Below, in pieces: positions 25,936 through 36,330 of a stretch of 64,000 nucleotides of DNA. This DNA comes from Paenibacillus sp. Root444D2 (GTDB lineage: Bacteria > Bacillota > Bacilli > Paenibacillales > NBRC-103111). A model generated the notes under the pieces. It was not told the origin of the DNA and made no database searches. It saw nothing but the letters and a program-made list of their open reading frames with translations. The stretch lies in contig NZ_LMEO01000005.1 of assembly GCF_001426375.1 (NCBI RefSeq), forward strand, positions 1 through 64,000, given 5' to 3'. A program made the translations under genes and the position numbers. How positions within the stretch are numbered: the first letter of the stretch is position 1; the number at the start of each line of letters is the position of its first letter.

Positions 25936-27714
25936 TTATCTAAGTGGAATGACCAACGTGACTTTAGTACCGACACCAAGAGTGCTTTCTATGAAGAGCC
26001 CGTACTCCTTACCGTAGGCTAATTTGATTTGTGTATTAATATTTCTCAGCGCAAAATTTTGTTCCCCTACTACCTCGTCGATTTCCAACACTTCCGTCAG
26101 CTCCGCCAATTTTTCGGATTCAATCCCGATGCCGTCGTCCTCAACTTCGAAATAAAGAATTTGTTCTTCCATTCTCCAACTTATGTCCAACCGGCCGCTC
26201 CCCCGTTTATTTTCCAAACCGTGATAAATCGCGTTCTCCACCAGCGGCTGAAAGACGAATTTCAATACCCGGTAGTGCATAATCGTCGGATCCATCTTCA
26301 TATTGACCATGAATTTGTCCTGATACCTCACCTTTTGTATGGACAAATAACTTTCCAGCAATTCGGCGCTTTCCTTTACGGTAACAAAATCGTTTCCCTC
26401 ACTTAAACTGATCCGGAGATATTTGGACAAACCGAAGATCATCGTACTGATCTCATCAACTTTATAAATGCGGGAAATCCAGTGAATCGAATCCAGTGTA
26501 TTGTACAAAAAATGAGCGTTAATTTGAGATGCCATCATCTTCAATTGGGTTTCTTTTTTTAATAGCTTCTGAATGTACACTTCATCGATTAAATTTTTGA
26601 TCCTCGTGACCATCGTATTAAAACTGTGAAATAACATGCCAAATTCGTCGTTTCGCACATCCGTAATTTGTACGTCGAAGTCTCCTTCTCTCGCTCTGCG
26701 CATGGACCAGAACAGCACCCTGACAGGTTTGTGCATATACTTGGCAAACACTAGGGCAAGCCCGATGGCCACAACGCTAAATCCAATGACAAGATAGACG
26801 GTATAGTAACCGATTTCTCTCGAATCGCTGACCAGGTTTTGGATCGGTGCCATTCCGACAAACTTCCAATCGGTGGTCTTCGATTTATCGAAGACCACCA
26901 TCATTTCTTTGCCATCCACCACGTCGGTTAAAAAACCACTTTGTTCGGATGGAAGATTCAGCCCGGAAGGCTGCATGAGACGGGAAGCGTTCGAATCGGC
27001 TACAACCGTGTTGTTTTGATCGACGATAAACGTAGTGCCTTGCGCTTGAAAATCGACCTCGGACATAAAAAGCTGCATCGATTCAGGATCAAACTCCATG
27101 ATGAGTACACCTATGTTCTGATTTATATGGTCGAAATTTTTGAGCGCCCTACCGAGCACAAAAACCGGTTTATTATCTTCGTTGTTATTTTGTTTTATAA
27201 AAGTCGGACGAATTCCGTACCATACCACCTGACCGTCCGCAGCTATAATTTGCTTGTACCATTCTTGAGCTTGATCATCTTTACTAACCATTGGAAGCTC
27301 CGCAAAGCCATTGCTTGACAACCGATAGGAAGCGCTGCCTTCACCCATAATATAAATATTCAGAGTGTCGTTTTTCACGTTAACCAAGTTGGACAAAAAC
27401 TTGGCGATTTGCTGATTGTTGTAGCTTTGATCGTAGCTTTCGCGATATTCTCCGAGAATGCCTTTCTGGATTTCCCTATTACTGAAAACGATTAGAGACC
27501 GGTTAGCATACTCGTTCAATAACAATTCGAGACGTCTGTTAGCCTGCTGCACGGTTTGCAAAGCAACCTGCGATACTTTGGAACTAATAATGACATTGGC
27601 TTTATGATAGGACAGATAACCCATGATCATAATGGAAATTGACATGCTGACAAAAAATATAATAAACAATTTGTAGCCTACTGAACGCCATTTTAAATGT
27701 GCATGAAGATTCAA
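25936..27714 (-). CDS. YesM-type sensor histidine kinase
   Basis: 592 aa. TM1 about 14-36, an extracellular cache-type sensor to about residue 300, TM2, HAMP, then a His_kinase domain with SQINAHFLYNTLDSIHW carrying the phospho-accepting His, and HATPase_c with ENAIYHGLEN and DDGIGIES. This architecture senses extracellular sugar or a sugar-loaded binding protein. TTG at 27714 follows GGGGGAG. The operon with the AraC-type regulator controls the adjacent transporter. Confidence 0.93.
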   Translation of the reverse strand: MNLHAHLKWRSVGYKLFIIFFVSMSISIMIMGYLSYHKANVIISSKVSQVALQTVQQANRRLELLLNEYANRSLIVFSNREIQKGILGEYRESYDQSYNNQQIAKFLSNLVNVKNDTLNIYIMGEGSASYRLSSNGFAELPMVSKDDQAQEWYKQIIAADGQVVWYGIRPTFIKQNNNEDNKPVFVLGRALKNFDHINQNIGVLIMEFDPESMQLFMSEVDFQAQGTTFIVDQNNTVVADSNASRLMQPSGLNLPSEQSGFLTDVVDGKEMMVVFDKSKTTDWKFVGMAPIQNLVSDSREIGYYTVYLVIGFSVVAIGLALVFAKYMHKPVRVLFWSMRRAREGDFDVQITDVRNDEFGMLFHSFNTMVTRIKNLIDEVYIQKLLKKETQLKMMASQINAHFLYNTLDSIHWISRIYKVDEISTMIFGLSKYLRISLSEGNDFVTVKESAELLESYLSIQKVRYQDKFMVNMKMDPTIMHYRVLKFVFQPLVENAIYHGLENKRGSGRLDISWRMEEQILYFEVEDDGIGIESEKLAELTEVLEIDEVVGEQNFALRNINTQIKLAYGKEYGLFIESTLGVGTKVTLVIPLR

Positions 27715-27735
27715 ACCGGCTCCCCCTCGGTCAGG

Positions 27736-29337
27736 TTACAGTACGCCCAAATCCCTGTACTGGGCAGGGGTCATCCCCTCCTGGTCCTTAAACAGCTTGG
27801 CAAAATGCCGGAAATCCTGGTAACCTACCTGTTCAGCGACCTCGTATATTTTAAGCGTCGAAACTTTAAGAAGGTTCTTGGCCTTTTCCATCCTGAGGCG
27901 AATTAAATATTTGCTGAAAGTTTCACCTGTTTTCTCATGGAATATTTTACTGAAATAAGACGGATTCAAAAATAGATGTCTGGCAACCTGGTTCATGGTA
28001 ATCGCTTCCGTACAATGCACTTCCAAATACTTGATTGCCTGTTCGATGGACTTTTTTCGATTTCCGTAGGCGTTGTGGGCTTGTTGGTATTGGCGGACAA
28101 CCATCAACAGTTCGTCTTTCATTTCCGACAAAGTACAGTAAGGAATGAACAGTCTATTTCTGCTTGAGGTTTGCTCTGAGGGGTGACTTGACTCCAGCTT
28201 TTTTTCAATTTCATTAAGCAGAGCTGCCAATCCGTCTCGCAACTGATGAGGTGGATATTTCTGTCGACACGTTTGCAAATGTGCAATCAGCTCATCAATC
28301 AATTCACTAAGCGCCGCATCATCGCCCAATTTCACCACATGCACGAACCGATTATCCCAACCGTTAGGCCCTGTATATACCTGAACCTGCAAAGATTGAA
28401 GCTGCTCCAATCGCTCTGCTTCGTAAACCTTCCCGTAACCGTCATAAAATGCGTAAGCGCCAGCGTGAACAGCCTCTTGGAAAGATGCATGAAGGTTTAC
28501 GCTTTCGCTCAATTTGCTTATCCCAATATTGATCCCGATCCCCAAGTGCCTTCGGCAAGCTTCAACGAAGGATTCCATACCTTGTTTGCTTCCGTCGTCC
28601 CCCTCATAGAATGGGGTCTGTAATATAACGAGATCCGTATCTTCATGATGATCCAAAGGGCACGTTATCGATTTTCCCGCTGCATTTCCAATTCCTTTAG
28701 CTATATTACCTATGGCATAACGAAGCAAATAGTGCTCCTTCGGATTATTTGAATGCGGCCCCCAATCATATACTTTTACACATATCACTTTCAGCCGATT
28801 GGGATCCAAATGGATGTTAAGCCGATCCCAAAGAGTCCTCAAATAATGATTCGAAGCGCTTTCATTCATTAACAGCGTTTCAAGATACCTCTGTCGGGCC
28901 AAAGGTAAGCTTTCTCGAATACGTTCTGACATCTGAACATATTGACGATGATCTTCATTCTCGCGCTTGATTTGTGTGATACATTTACGCACAACGTCCA
29001 GCATCTGCGTTTCTTCAATTGGTTTAAGTACGTAGTCAGACGCCCCGTATCTCAAGGCCTTCTGGGCGGAACTAAAATCACTGTATCCACTAATAATAAT
29101 AATCTTCGACGGCAGATTGCGATTCTTGATCGTTTCAATTAAAACAAGACCGTCCATTCGGGGCATTTTGATATCCGTGATGATAATATCCGGTGTCCTG
29201 GTTTGAATTAATTTTAAAGCCTCTTCTCCATCCTCCGCTTCACCAAGCACTTCGATACCTTCTGCTTCCCAATCAATGGTTGAACGTAAACCTTGACGAA
29301 CCCATCTTTCATCGTCAACGATCAATAAAGAATACAT
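27736..29337 (-). CDS. YesN-type response regulator with AraC DNA-binding domain
   Basis: 533 aa. Receiver domain with D8/D9 and phospho-acceptor D55 in IIITDIKMPRMDG; a central region of about 250 residues typical of the YesN class; C-terminal AraC/XylS domain (last 100 residues) with two helix-turn-helix motifs, including HLFLNPSYFSKIFHEKTGE and YQDFRHFAKLFKDQEGMTPA. ATG at 29337 follows AGGAGAGTGCTT; the GTG six bases earlier lies in the binding site. Likely activates the downstream sugar ABC operon. Confidence 0.93.
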   Translation of the reverse strand: MYSLLIVDDERWVRQGLRSTIDWEAEGIEVLGEAEDGEEALKLIQTRTPDIIITDIKMPRMDGLVLIETIKNRNLPSKIIIISGYSDFSSAQKALRYGASDYVLKPIEETQMLDVVRKCITQIKRENEDHRQYVQMSERIRESLPLARQRYLETLLMNESASNHYLRTLWDRLNIHLDPNRLKVICVKVYDWGPHSNNPKEHYLLRYAIGNIAKGIGNAAGKSITCPLDHHEDTDLVILQTPFYEGDDGSKQGMESFVEACRRHLGIGINIGISKLSESVNLHASFQEAVHAGAYAFYDGYGKVYEAERLEQLQSLQVQVYTGPNGWDNRFVHVVKLGDDAALSELIDELIAHLQTCRQKYPPHQLRDGLAALLNEIEKKLESSHPSEQTSSRNRLFIPYCTLSEMKDELLMVVRQYQQAHNAYGNRKKSIEQAIKYLEVHCTEAITMNQVARHLFLNPSYFSKIFHEKTGETFSKYLIRLRMEKAKNLLKVSTLKIYEVAEQVGYQDFRHFAKLFKDQEGMTPAQYRDLGVL

Positions 29338-29593
29338 AAGCACTCTCCTCTTGTTTAATACATAAGAGTTTCATTCCATATGCATATCTTGTCTTCTACC
29401 ATACTTTATAAGTATATTATACTGGATTTGCAAGAAACAGAATCTTGAATGCGGAAAGCTGGATTGGCTGGATAGCGAGAGAAATGTTGTGGATCTTAGC
29501 ATTTCCTTTTATCGAAAGAGCGCGAAAATAAAAGGAATACATGTCGATTCGCGTCGAATTATGAATGAATAACAGTCAAAAGGGGTTGTGACA

Positions 29594-31306
29594 ATGAGAA
29601 TTTCAATGATGAGAATTTCAATGATCTTAAAGCTGATGTGTGTTATTTTTCTATTGCTGTCTGGCTTAAATGGCATTAGTGTGTACTTACTGCAAAAAGA
29701 CATTAAACAAGAACGGCTGTCCTTGCAGAGACAATCAGAATTTAAACAACTGGGTATAGATCTGGCTAATGCTTCAGATTATTTGACGAATGAAGCCAGA
29801 AGATACGTGCAATTCGGGGAAAAAGAGTATTTTAATAATTATTGGAAAGAAGTTAATGAGACTAAGACACGAGATCATGTTGTCATGAAATTAAAGGAAT
29901 TAAATGCTCCAGAGGTAGAATTGGATCTCATAGAAAAAGCAAAGCAAAACTCAGATGCATTAATAAAAACAGAAGATGAAGCCATGAAAGCAGTTGCGAG
30001 TAAAGACTTCGATAGAGCCAGGAAGCTAATGTTTGACAAAAATTATGATGATAACAAAAAGATCATTAGGGATCCGATTGATGAATTTCAGACAAAAATG
30101 AATGCAAGGGCTGAAAAAGAAGTAATTCAAGCAAGACAACAGGCAAGCAGTATGTTGAACCTCGCAGTTACATTGTTAATCATCACATTCATAACATTCT
30201 TCGCTATGCTTTATTTCATCATTGTTAGGCTTAAACCTTTAAAAACGGTGAATGAAAAAATAGCGGAATTAGCAAGTCAGGGTGGAGATCTTACGACAAG
30301 GCTATCCGTAACTTCTAAGGACGAAATCGGAGAAATCGCTTCCTCATTAAACGCTATGCTGGATAGTTTGTTGGCCATGGTTCTAGATATATCCCAAGCT
30401 TCAAAGCATGTGTTTCAATCCTCAGAAAAATTAACTTTAAATACCCAAGAAACCACAACTTCAACAGTGGAAATTGCCAGAAGTATAGAAGGAATCCAAC
30501 AAGGAGCAACAACTTCCGTACAAAATACATTAGACGGAGCGCGAGCAATAGAAGAAATGGCCAAAGGTGTACAGAGAATAGCAGAATCTGCTAATGAGCT
30601 ATCTGAATCTGCGGGAGACACTGAAAGTGAAGCTATAGAAAGTTTTGGACATATGGAACAAGCACAGCAGCAAATGCATTCGATAGATGATTCCCTTAAA
30701 TCTTCCCTAAACATTGTCACCAAGCTTAGTGAACGGTCATCACATATTGAAAAAATCGTTGGAGCTATTATGGAGATAGCCAATCAAACCAACTTGCTAT
30801 CCTTAAATGCTTCAATTGAAGCTGCTCGGGCGGGCGAGCATGGAAAGGGTTTTTCAGTTGTCGCATCGGAAATTAGAAAGTTAGCTGAAGGATCAGCTTC
30901 TTCGGCATCGGAGATATCAGATTTATTAAAACAAATTAGAAGCGATTCTACGGAAACTGTAAAAGCTATGCATAGAGTATCTGAAGAAGTGGTGCTTGGA
31001 AATCAAAAAGTCCTATACGCAAGAGACTCCTTTCAAAAAATCCTACATTCCGCAAAAGGTATTTCTGTCCAAATCCAGGAGTTGTCAGCCGTTTCAGAAC
31101 AAATGGCTGCTGGCTCCGAAGAAATTTCAGCCTCCGTATCTGAGATGGCACATGTATCTCAAGAATCGCTAAATGGGGTGAAAATAGTGAATGATAAAAC
31201 AATCATACAGACTAATTTGGTAAAAGAAGTATCTTCACTGTCAGATTCACTTAGTAAAGAAGCGGAAAAAATGGAGAGAATAATTCAGAAGTTTAAAGTA
31301 ATGTAA
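29594..31306 (+). CDS. Methyl-accepting chemotaxis protein
   Basis: About 570 aa. TM1 near 10-30, an extracellular four-helix bundle of about 160 residues, TM2 near 193-213, HAMP, and a long cytoplasmic coiled-coil signalling domain containing the conserved hairpin tip ([19 protein letters not shown]). It receives a chemical signal and controls CheA. The first 15 coding bases are duplicated in tandem (ATGAGAATTTCAATG), so the start could be at 29594 or 15 bases later. AAAAGGGG lies eight bases before 29594. Own terminator at 31343. Confidence 0.93.
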   Translation: MRISMMRISMILKLMCVIFLLLSGLNGISVYLLQKDIKQERLSLQRQSEFKQLGIDLANASDYLTNEARRYVQFGEKEYFNNYWKEVNETKTRDHVVMKLKELNAPEVELDLIEKAKQNSDALIKTEDEAMKAVASKDFDRARKLMFDKNYDDNKKIIRDPIDEFQTKMNARAEKEVIQARQQASSMLNLAVTLLIITFITFFAMLYFIIVRLKPLKTVNEKIAELASQGGDLTTRLSVTSKDEIGEIASSLNAMLDSLLAMVLDISQASKHVFQSSEKLTLNTQETTTSTVEIARSIEGIQQGATTSVQNTLDGARAIEEMAKGVQRIAESANELSESAGDTESEAIESFGHMEQAQQQMHSIDDSLKSSLNIVTKLSERSSHIEKIVGAIMEIANQTNLLSLNASIEAARAGEHGKGFSVVASEIRKLAEGSASSASEISDLLKQIRSDSTETVKAMHRVSEEVVLGNQKVLYARDSFQKILHSAKGISVQIQELSAVSEQMAAGSEEISASVSEMAHVSQESLNGVKIVNDKTIIQTNLVKEVSSLSDSLSKEAEKMERIIQKFKVM

Positions 31307-31342
31307 GTTTGACTAAAAAATCTCGGACTGACCCAACATACC

Positions 31343-31394
31343 AAACAGCGGTAGCCTTGGACGAGAAAATAAAAGCTTAGACTACCGCTGTTTT
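31343..31394 (+). terminator. Rho-independent terminator
   Basis: 12-bp arms AAACAGCGGTAG and CTACCGCTGTTT, loop of 27 nt, with TTTT following. Ends the chemoreceptor gene. Confidence 0.75.
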
Positions 31395-31466
31395 ATTGAA
31401 CTATCGTTTTTCGTTTGTAATGACCCTTCTCAATCATTGACTTGTCATAACTGAGTTTACAACCTA

Positions 31467-33161
31467 CTAAAATAAATCTGTAACGGCCCCTTTGGAAGCA
31501 GATGAAACTAATCTCGCGTATTTACTAAGAACACCTGTAGTAAATTTCAATTGTGGTTGAACCCATTCATTCTTTCGTTTCGCTAACTCTACTTGCGAAA
31601 TTTCAAAGCAAATTTCTTGCGTTTCACTATCAATGGTAATGATGTCACCCTCTTGCAGAAGAGCTATTGGTCCACCTACTTGTGCTTCCGGTGCAACATG
31701 ACCAACTACAAAACCATGTGAGCCACCTGAAAATCTACCATCAGTTATGAGAGCAACTTCTCCACCAAACCCTTTCCCGACGATTAAAGCGGTAACTGAA
31801 AGCATTTCTGGCATGCCTGGTCCGCCCTTCGGTCCGCAATACCTTATAACTAACACATCTCCTTTGCGGATCTGGTTTTGTAATATTGCCTCAGTAGCCG
31901 CTGCCTCGCTATCATATACGCGTGCAGGACCAGTGAAACGAGACTTTTTCATCCCCGACATTTTGGCAATTGCGCCTTCTGGAGCCAGATTGCCCTTAAG
32001 AACGACTAACGGCCCACTCGTCTTTAAGGGATTATTAAACGGGCGAATAATGTCTTGATTTTCAAGCAACGGTTTTGATGCTGCCAAATTTTCTGCTAAA
32101 GTTTTACCGGTAATCGTCATACAATCACCATGGAGAAGACCTTGCTCAAGAAGAAGCTTCATCACGCCGGGAACCCCACCAATATCACTTAGATCCTGCA
32201 TAACATACTTTCCGCTCGGCTTAAGATCTGCAATGTGCGGCACTTTTACACGAATGCGTTCGAAATCATCATAGGTTAACTCTACTTGGACAGAGTGTGC
32301 AATCGCAATTAGGTGCAGGAAGGCATTGGTAGAGCCCCCCAATGCCATTACAAGTGTAATCGCATTCTCAAATGCTTTCTTTGTCATTATATCGCGCGGA
32401 TAAATTTCCTTCTCAAGTAGTTCGAGTACTCGCTCACCTGCTTCTTCGCATTCCAATGCTTTTTGAGGTGATATCGCTGAGGTTGAGGATGAACCAGGAA
32501 GACTCATGCCTAATGCTTCTGCAGCAGATGCCATTGTGTTAGCTGTATACATTCCTCCGCAAGCTCCGGCCCCAGGGCAAGCGTTGCACTCTACCTTGTG
32601 AAGCTCCTCATCACTTATTTTTCCATCATGATACAGCCCTACTGCTTCAAAAGCACTGACAATATCTACGTCTTTACCGTCTAACTTCCCAGGCTGAATT
32701 GTTCCGCCATATACATATACCGCAGGCAAATTAAGTCGGCCGATAGCCATTAAACACGCTGGTGTATTTTTATCGCATCCGCCTACAGCAACAAGCGCAT
32801 CGAAACGCTCTGCGTTCGTAACAATCTCAATGGAGTCTGCTATAGCTTCACGGCTTGGTAATGAGTACAACATCCCGTCATGCCCCATCGAAATTCCATC
32901 TGAAACTGTAATGGTGTTAAAAATCAGAGGAGCGCCGCCATGAAGCTGAATTCCCTTTTTCGCTGCAAGCGCTAAGGAATCAATATGCATGTTGCATGGG
33001 GTTACTTCACTCCACGTACTCGCCACGCCAATCATCGGCTTCTTGAAATCCTCGTCTTTAAAACCGACAGCCCTCAGCATAGCGCGATTAGGGACGCGAT
33101 TAACTCCCTCACTTATAACTTTACTCCGAATTCTTAAATCTTTATGACCAGACATACTCAT
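31467..33161 (-). CDS. ilvD: Dihydroxy-acid dehydratase
   Basis: 564 aa, the usual length. Iron-sulfur motif [15 protein letters not shown] and the second signature [20 protein letters not shown] are both present, followed by LPGSSSTSA. The enzyme dehydrates 2,3-dihydroxy acids to 2-keto acids in valine, isoleucine and pantothenate synthesis. It is encoded 14 bp after the GntR regulator gene and is not linked to ilvBN (60-62 kb). No attenuation signal is visible at this gene. Confidence 0.97.
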   Translation of the reverse strand: MSMSGHKDLRIRSKVISEGVNRVPNRAMLRAVGFKDEDFKKPMIGVASTWSEVTPCNMHIDSLALAAKKGIQLHGGAPLIFNTITVSDGISMGHDGMLYSLPSREAIADSIEIVTNAERFDALVAVGGCDKNTPACLMAIGRLNLPAVYVYGGTIQPGKLDGKDVDIVSAFEAVGLYHDGKISDEELHKVECNACPGAGACGGMYTANTMASAAEALGMSLPGSSSTSAISPQKALECEEAGERVLELLEKEIYPRDIMTKKAFENAITLVMALGGSTNAFLHLIAIAHSVQVELTYDDFERIRVKVPHIADLKPSGKYVMQDLSDIGGVPGVMKLLLEQGLLHGDCMTITGKTLAENLAASKPLLENQDIIRPFNNPLKTSGPLVVLKGNLAPEGAIAKMSGMKKSRFTGPARVYDSEAAATEAILQNQIRKGDVLVIRYCGPKGGPGMPEMLSVTALIVGKGFGGEVALITDGRFSGGSHGFVVGHVAPEAQVGGPIALLQEGDIITIDSETQEICFEISQVELAKRKNEWVQPQLKFTTGVLSKYARLVSSASKGAVTDLF

Positions 33162-33175
33162 TCATCCTTTCACTA

Positions 33176-33841
33176 TTAGATTAGGGTATACAGTTCATGC
33201 ATAGGTCTAATTAAGTTTTGTTTCATATGTGCTGAAGCTGTTTCAGTGTCTTTCTGCTCCAAAGCTAATATGATAGATGCGTGCTCTTCCACAGAGGTAA
33301 GTGTTCCTGTGACTGGCTGCTTAAGAAAAACATATTTAAACCTTCTTATATGAATTTGCAGTGAAGTACTAAATGATGCGATATACGAATTATCCGATAC
33401 ATCTACAATTAAATTATGAAACTGCTCATCAAGTTCCATAGCTTGGTAAGTCTGTCCACTCTGGATGGCTTGGGCGAATTGCTTATTTATTTCTTTCAAG
33501 ACCTCGATCTGTTCCAGTGAAATGAGTTTTGCTGCATATTCAGCAGCCAAAGAGTAGAGCGCAGCGAGCGTTGGGTACATCTTAAGAATATCTTCTTTTT
33601 CTATGCTCGTTACTCTCGTTTCTTTACCAGGAAACATCGAGACAAGTCCTTGCATTTCCAAAAGCTGAAAAGCCTCCCTGATTGGAGTTCTACTAACAGC
33701 CAAAGATTCCGCTAGTTCAGCATCAATTAATTTCTCGCCCGGCACGAGCGTACCCTCAATGATCCATCTTTGGATTTGAGTTAATGCTCGTTCTTTAGCT
33801 GATACTCGAGTTGGTGGAGAAAAATTGTGAGGTACTGGCAT
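33176..33841 (-). CDS. GntR-family (FCD) transcriptional regulator
   Basis: 221 aa. Winged-helix DNA-binding domain (about 12-80) with DAELAESLAVSRTPIREAF, then an all-helical FCD ligand domain with the metal-binding pattern ELDEQFHN and HASIILALE. ATG at 33841 follows GGAGATTGCTT; an earlier in-frame start at 33877 overlaps the operator-like palindrome. It is co-transcribed with ilvD, 14 bp apart, and likely controls that operon and itself; the effector could be a branched-chain or sugar acid, unverified. Confidence 0.88.
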   Translation of the reverse strand: MPVPHNFSPPTRVSAKERALTQIQRWIIEGTLVPGEKLIDAELAESLAVSRTPIREAFQLLEMQGLVSMFPGKETRVTSIEKEDILKMYPTLAALYSLAAEYAAKLISLEQIEVLKEINKQFAQAIQSGQTYQAMELDEQFHNLIVDVSDNSYIASFSTSLQIHIRRFKYVFLKQPVTGTLTSVEEHASIILALEQKDTETASAHMKQNLIRPMHELYTLI

Positions 33842-33859
33842 AAGCAATCTCCTCTTTAA

Positions 33860-33879
33860 TATTGCATGTATATGCAATA
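33860..33879. promoter_or_regulatory. 20-bp palindrome, candidate GntR operator
   Basis: TATTGCAT-GTAT-ATGCAATA, perfect 8-bp arms, located 19 bp upstream of the regulator's start codon where an autorepressor would bind. Confidence 0.55.
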
Positions 33880-33989
33880 TATCGCATTCTAGAGTTCAAT
33901 GCAATGAGTTTATAGAATAATTTATTGACTTAGTTTAAACGCGATGAATTTCCTAGGATATCGATATAGCTAGTCATTTGACCAATGTC

Positions 33990-34160
33990 CTACGTTTTAA
34001 GTGTAAGCTTATTAATACTCATGCGGATATCCTTACTCTGGATTCTTGGTTTAACCGGTTCATCCTCTCCCAGTACATCTACATCTCCACCAAAATACAT
34101 ATAACCAAGTAACCCAGAGCTCTTCCTCACTTCAGAGTTACTCAAGTAATCCTGCCAGTT
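33990..34160 (-). pseudogene. Possible C-terminal fragment of an unknown protein
   Basis: The minus frame reads LLGYMYFGGDVDVLGEDEP and ends DIRMSINKLTLKT, with coding-like composition, but has no start codon of its own except within the neighbouring gene and no binding site. I could not assign a family. Alternatively it is non-coding. Confidence 0.3.
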
Positions 34161-34169
34161 AACGTAATG

Positions 34170-34195
34170 GAGGCTGCCATTTGCGCGGCAGCCTC
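34170..34195. terminator. GC-rich hairpin downstream of the cyclase-family gene
   Basis: 9-bp stem GAGGCTGCC/GGCAGCCTC with an 8-nt loop; weak T-run on either side. Confidence 0.5.
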
Positions 34196-34227
34196 GTTTC
34201 TGATTTGAGCTATAGTTTTTTTCTGCC

Positions 34228-34986
34228 TCATTCCTCCACGATTGCGACCGGACGTGCCCAGCCTGCACTCGCCTTTTCCACTTTGATCGGAAAGCAACAT
34301 ACTTTGAAGCCGAACGGCTTCGGAATTTTTTCTAAATTGGACAGTTTCTCAATCTGGCAATATTCCCGGTCCTTGCCGACATAATGCGCTGCCCACAGGA
34401 CGCCTTCCCTCGGCTGCTTTTTGTACTCTTCAGCTTGCAGGTTGAGCGGGATATCCCAGCCCCAGCCGTCAGTACCGACTACCTTGATGCCTTGATCCAG
34501 AAGCCATAGCGTAGCTTCGGCAGATACCCCGGCGTGAAGGAACGCATAATGTTCATGGTACAAACGTTTGTCCGCATCGCTCCGGATGAGAACGATATCG
34601 TACGGTTTCAACGTATACTCGATCCGTTTCAGCTCGGCTATCAGATCGTCCGTCGTAATCTCGTAACCCGGCAGCTTCGTACTGAAATCGAGCACTACAC
34701 CATCGGAATAAAACCATTCGAGCGGCAGTTCGTCAATCGTTCTTGCCTGCTTCCCTTCCGAAGTCGGCCAGTAGTGCCATGGCGCGTCGATATGAGTACC
34801 CGCATGCGTATTCAGGGTTACCGTTTCCGTCGCCCACGCCTTGCTTTCCGGAAAATCGTCCTGCTTAAGCCCGAGTGCCGCCGCAGCTTGCAGTGCCCCG
34901 GCCTCATGGTTCGCATACTCGATCTTCGCCGGTAGAGGCTCGCGGATGTGCGGACTAATCGGAACGCTTAAGTCGATAAGCTTCAT
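34228..34986 (-). CDS. Cyclase-family metal hydrolase (kynurenine formamidase-like)
   Basis: 252 aa. The family motif HAGTHIDAPWH (HxGTHxDxPxH) provides the metal ligands and catalytic residues of cyclase-type amidohydrolases (PF04199). The C-terminus VCCFPIKVEKASAGWARPVAIVE is typical for cyclase proteins. Members hydrolyse N-formylkynurenine, cyclic amides or related compounds; the substrate here is not fixed. ATG at 34986 follows AGGAGGAATAAGTG and abuts the stop of the small upstream ORF, indicating coupling. Confidence 0.85.
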   Translation of the reverse strand: MKLIDLSVPISPHIREPLPAKIEYANHEAGALQAAAALGLKQDDFPESKAWATETVTLNTHAGTHIDAPWHYWPTSEGKQARTIDELPLEWFYSDGVVLDFSTKLPGYEITTDDLIAELKRIEYTLKPYDIVLIRSDADKRLYHEHYAFLHAGVSAEATLWLLDQGIKVVGTDGWGWDIPLNLQAEEYKKQPREGVLWAAHYVGKDREYCQIEKLSNLEKIPKPFGFKVCCFPIKVEKASAGWARPVAIVEE

Positions 34987-34989
34987 CAC

Positions 34990-35121
34990 TTATTCCTCCT
35001 CCTTTGTCTCCCGATTCAAGCCCATTATACCATATTGCTCCAATTGCTGATCGTCTACCAGTGCGAGCGATGGCCTCTTTTCGAGCAGTGGGTCTTTCCT
35101 TGGTCTTCGTCCATAATTCAT
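34990..35121 (-). CDS. Small hypothetical protein (43 aa) coupled to the cyclase gene
   Basis: MNYGRRPRKDPLLEKRPSLA and a C-terminus MGLNRETKEEE; basic first third, no hydrophobic segment. GAGGG lies eight bases before the ATG, and the stop codon TAA is adjacent to the start of the hydrolase gene, whose ribosome binding site lies inside this ORF. This spacing suggests a translationally coupled operon. No family recognised; it may alternatively be the tail of a decayed gene. Confidence 0.45.
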   Translation of the reverse strand: MNYGRRPRKDPLLEKRPSLALVDDQQLEQYGIMGLNRETKEEE

Positions 35122-35143
35122 GGCCGCGTCCCTCAATCCGGCA

Positions 35144-35620
35144 CTATTTTTGATCTACGAACCAAAAGGTATCACCAGTTTTTGAAATGTCGCATCCCTT
35201 TAAAATAAAACCCTCCATACCTTGTTCTGACTTCTTTTTTTCTATACTTTTGCAAATTGTACTTGGTCTGCGCAAATCTGAACCAAATGCATCCATTGAG
35301 TTATCGAATGTGTAGTGAACTAAATTCCCATCATATGTTAACTCGTAAAAGATTGGATCTCCTTCGACGGTGTACTGAGTAATTCGGACCTTAGAGGGCT
35401 GATTACTCTCTAGATTTCCCAAGAATGTTTTCCATTTTTCGATATTAAAATATGTCCCATGGATGTTTACAACATCTCCATTCTTAACTGCTTGTTCTGA
35501 ATGGTATGGCTTTGATACCTTTGGAAAATCGGAGACGACATTTCGCCCATCATTTTTATTGCAAGAAACTAGTAAAAAGATTATTAAACAGAAGACCACA
35601 CATTGTCGCCTTGTATTCAT
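35144..35620 (-). CDS. Hypothetical lipoprotein (about 158 aa)
   Basis: Signal peptide VVFCLIIFLLVSC ends in lipobox LVSC at about residues 17-20, so the mature protein is lipid-anchored outside the membrane. The mature part contains a DUF4362-like pattern (NGDVVNIHGTYFNIEKWKTF, then RPSTICKSIEKK), where two cysteines may form a disulfide. DUF4362 is the most likely family, function unknown. AAGGGGG is seven bases before ATG 35620; a GTG and another ATG sit six and three bases upstream. Confidence 0.65.
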   Translation of the reverse strand: MNTRRQCVVFCLIIFLLVSCNKNDGRNVVSDFPKVSKPYHSEQAVKNGDVVNIHGTYFNIEKWKTFLGNLESNQPSKVRITQYTVEGDPIFYELTYDGNLVHYTFDNSMDAFGSDLRRPSTICKSIEKKKSEQGMEGFILKGCDISKTGDTFWFVDQK

Positions 35621-35735
35621 CATCACACCCCCTTGATTTCTTGACGTTATTTTATGCTTTGTTGCTGCTTAATTTTAGTATTAAGTCTTTATTCAGCAAG
35701 TGTTCCTCGTTAGTTGAACGGCTTGTTAAAATATT

Positions 35736-36218
35736 TTATACAGTTCGTTTCAGCTTTACTTCAAAGTTAGGTTTCGTTACATACTCCATATAACATGAGT
35801 TACCGCCAAAATCCAAATAAGCTTGATAGCGAGTACGTATAGCTGGTGCTATGACTATATCGAGCACTTTATCTTTTTCAAACCAGCGACTTTCACATGT
35901 TTCCTCAGAAGTACACAATTCTCCACCCACAGGCATGCACATAAAATCTAACATAACTTTGGTTGGAACATCAGTTACACCGTCATGCCATTTATGAATT
36001 CCTGTATTTGAATAAACTCCAATCAAGTAAGAAACAAACACGTCTATGCCACTCTCCTCTTTTATTTCTCTAATTAAAGCATCCATTAGGTTTTCACCTA
36101 CTTCCACCTGCCCACCAGGAAATACCCAACCACCATGTTGTGTCTTCACTAAAAGGACTTGCTCTCGTTCATTTTCTACGATACCGCCTACAGCTACAAT
36201 ATGGGTTGGCATTGCCAT
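35736..36218 (-). CDS. NUDIX hydrolase
   Basis: 160 aa. The NUDIX box reads GGQVEVGENLMDALIREIKE followed by ESG, matching GX5EX7REUXEEXG and binding the metal ions for diphosphate cleavage. Substrate not determinable; members include 8-oxo-dGTPases and ADP-ribose pyrophosphatases. ATG at 36218 follows GGAGGTAATAAGT. Monocistronic; diverges from the GMC oxidoreductase gene. Confidence 0.92.
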   Translation of the reverse strand: MAMPTHIVAVGGIVENEREQVLLVKTQHGGWVFPGGQVEVGENLMDALIREIKEESGIDVFVSYLIGVYSNTGIHKWHDGVTDVPTKVMLDFMCMPVGGELCTSEETCESRWFEKDKVLDIVIAPAIRTRYQAYLDFGGNSCYMEYVTKPNFEVKLKRTV

Positions 36219-36330
36219 ACTTATTACCTCCGAATGTAATTAGGATGGTACAGGGCAAGTTATTTTTTCGACACATGAGACAACTAAGCCTAATATCCTA
36301 CATTAGCTCATTATTTAAAGGAGAGTTTTG

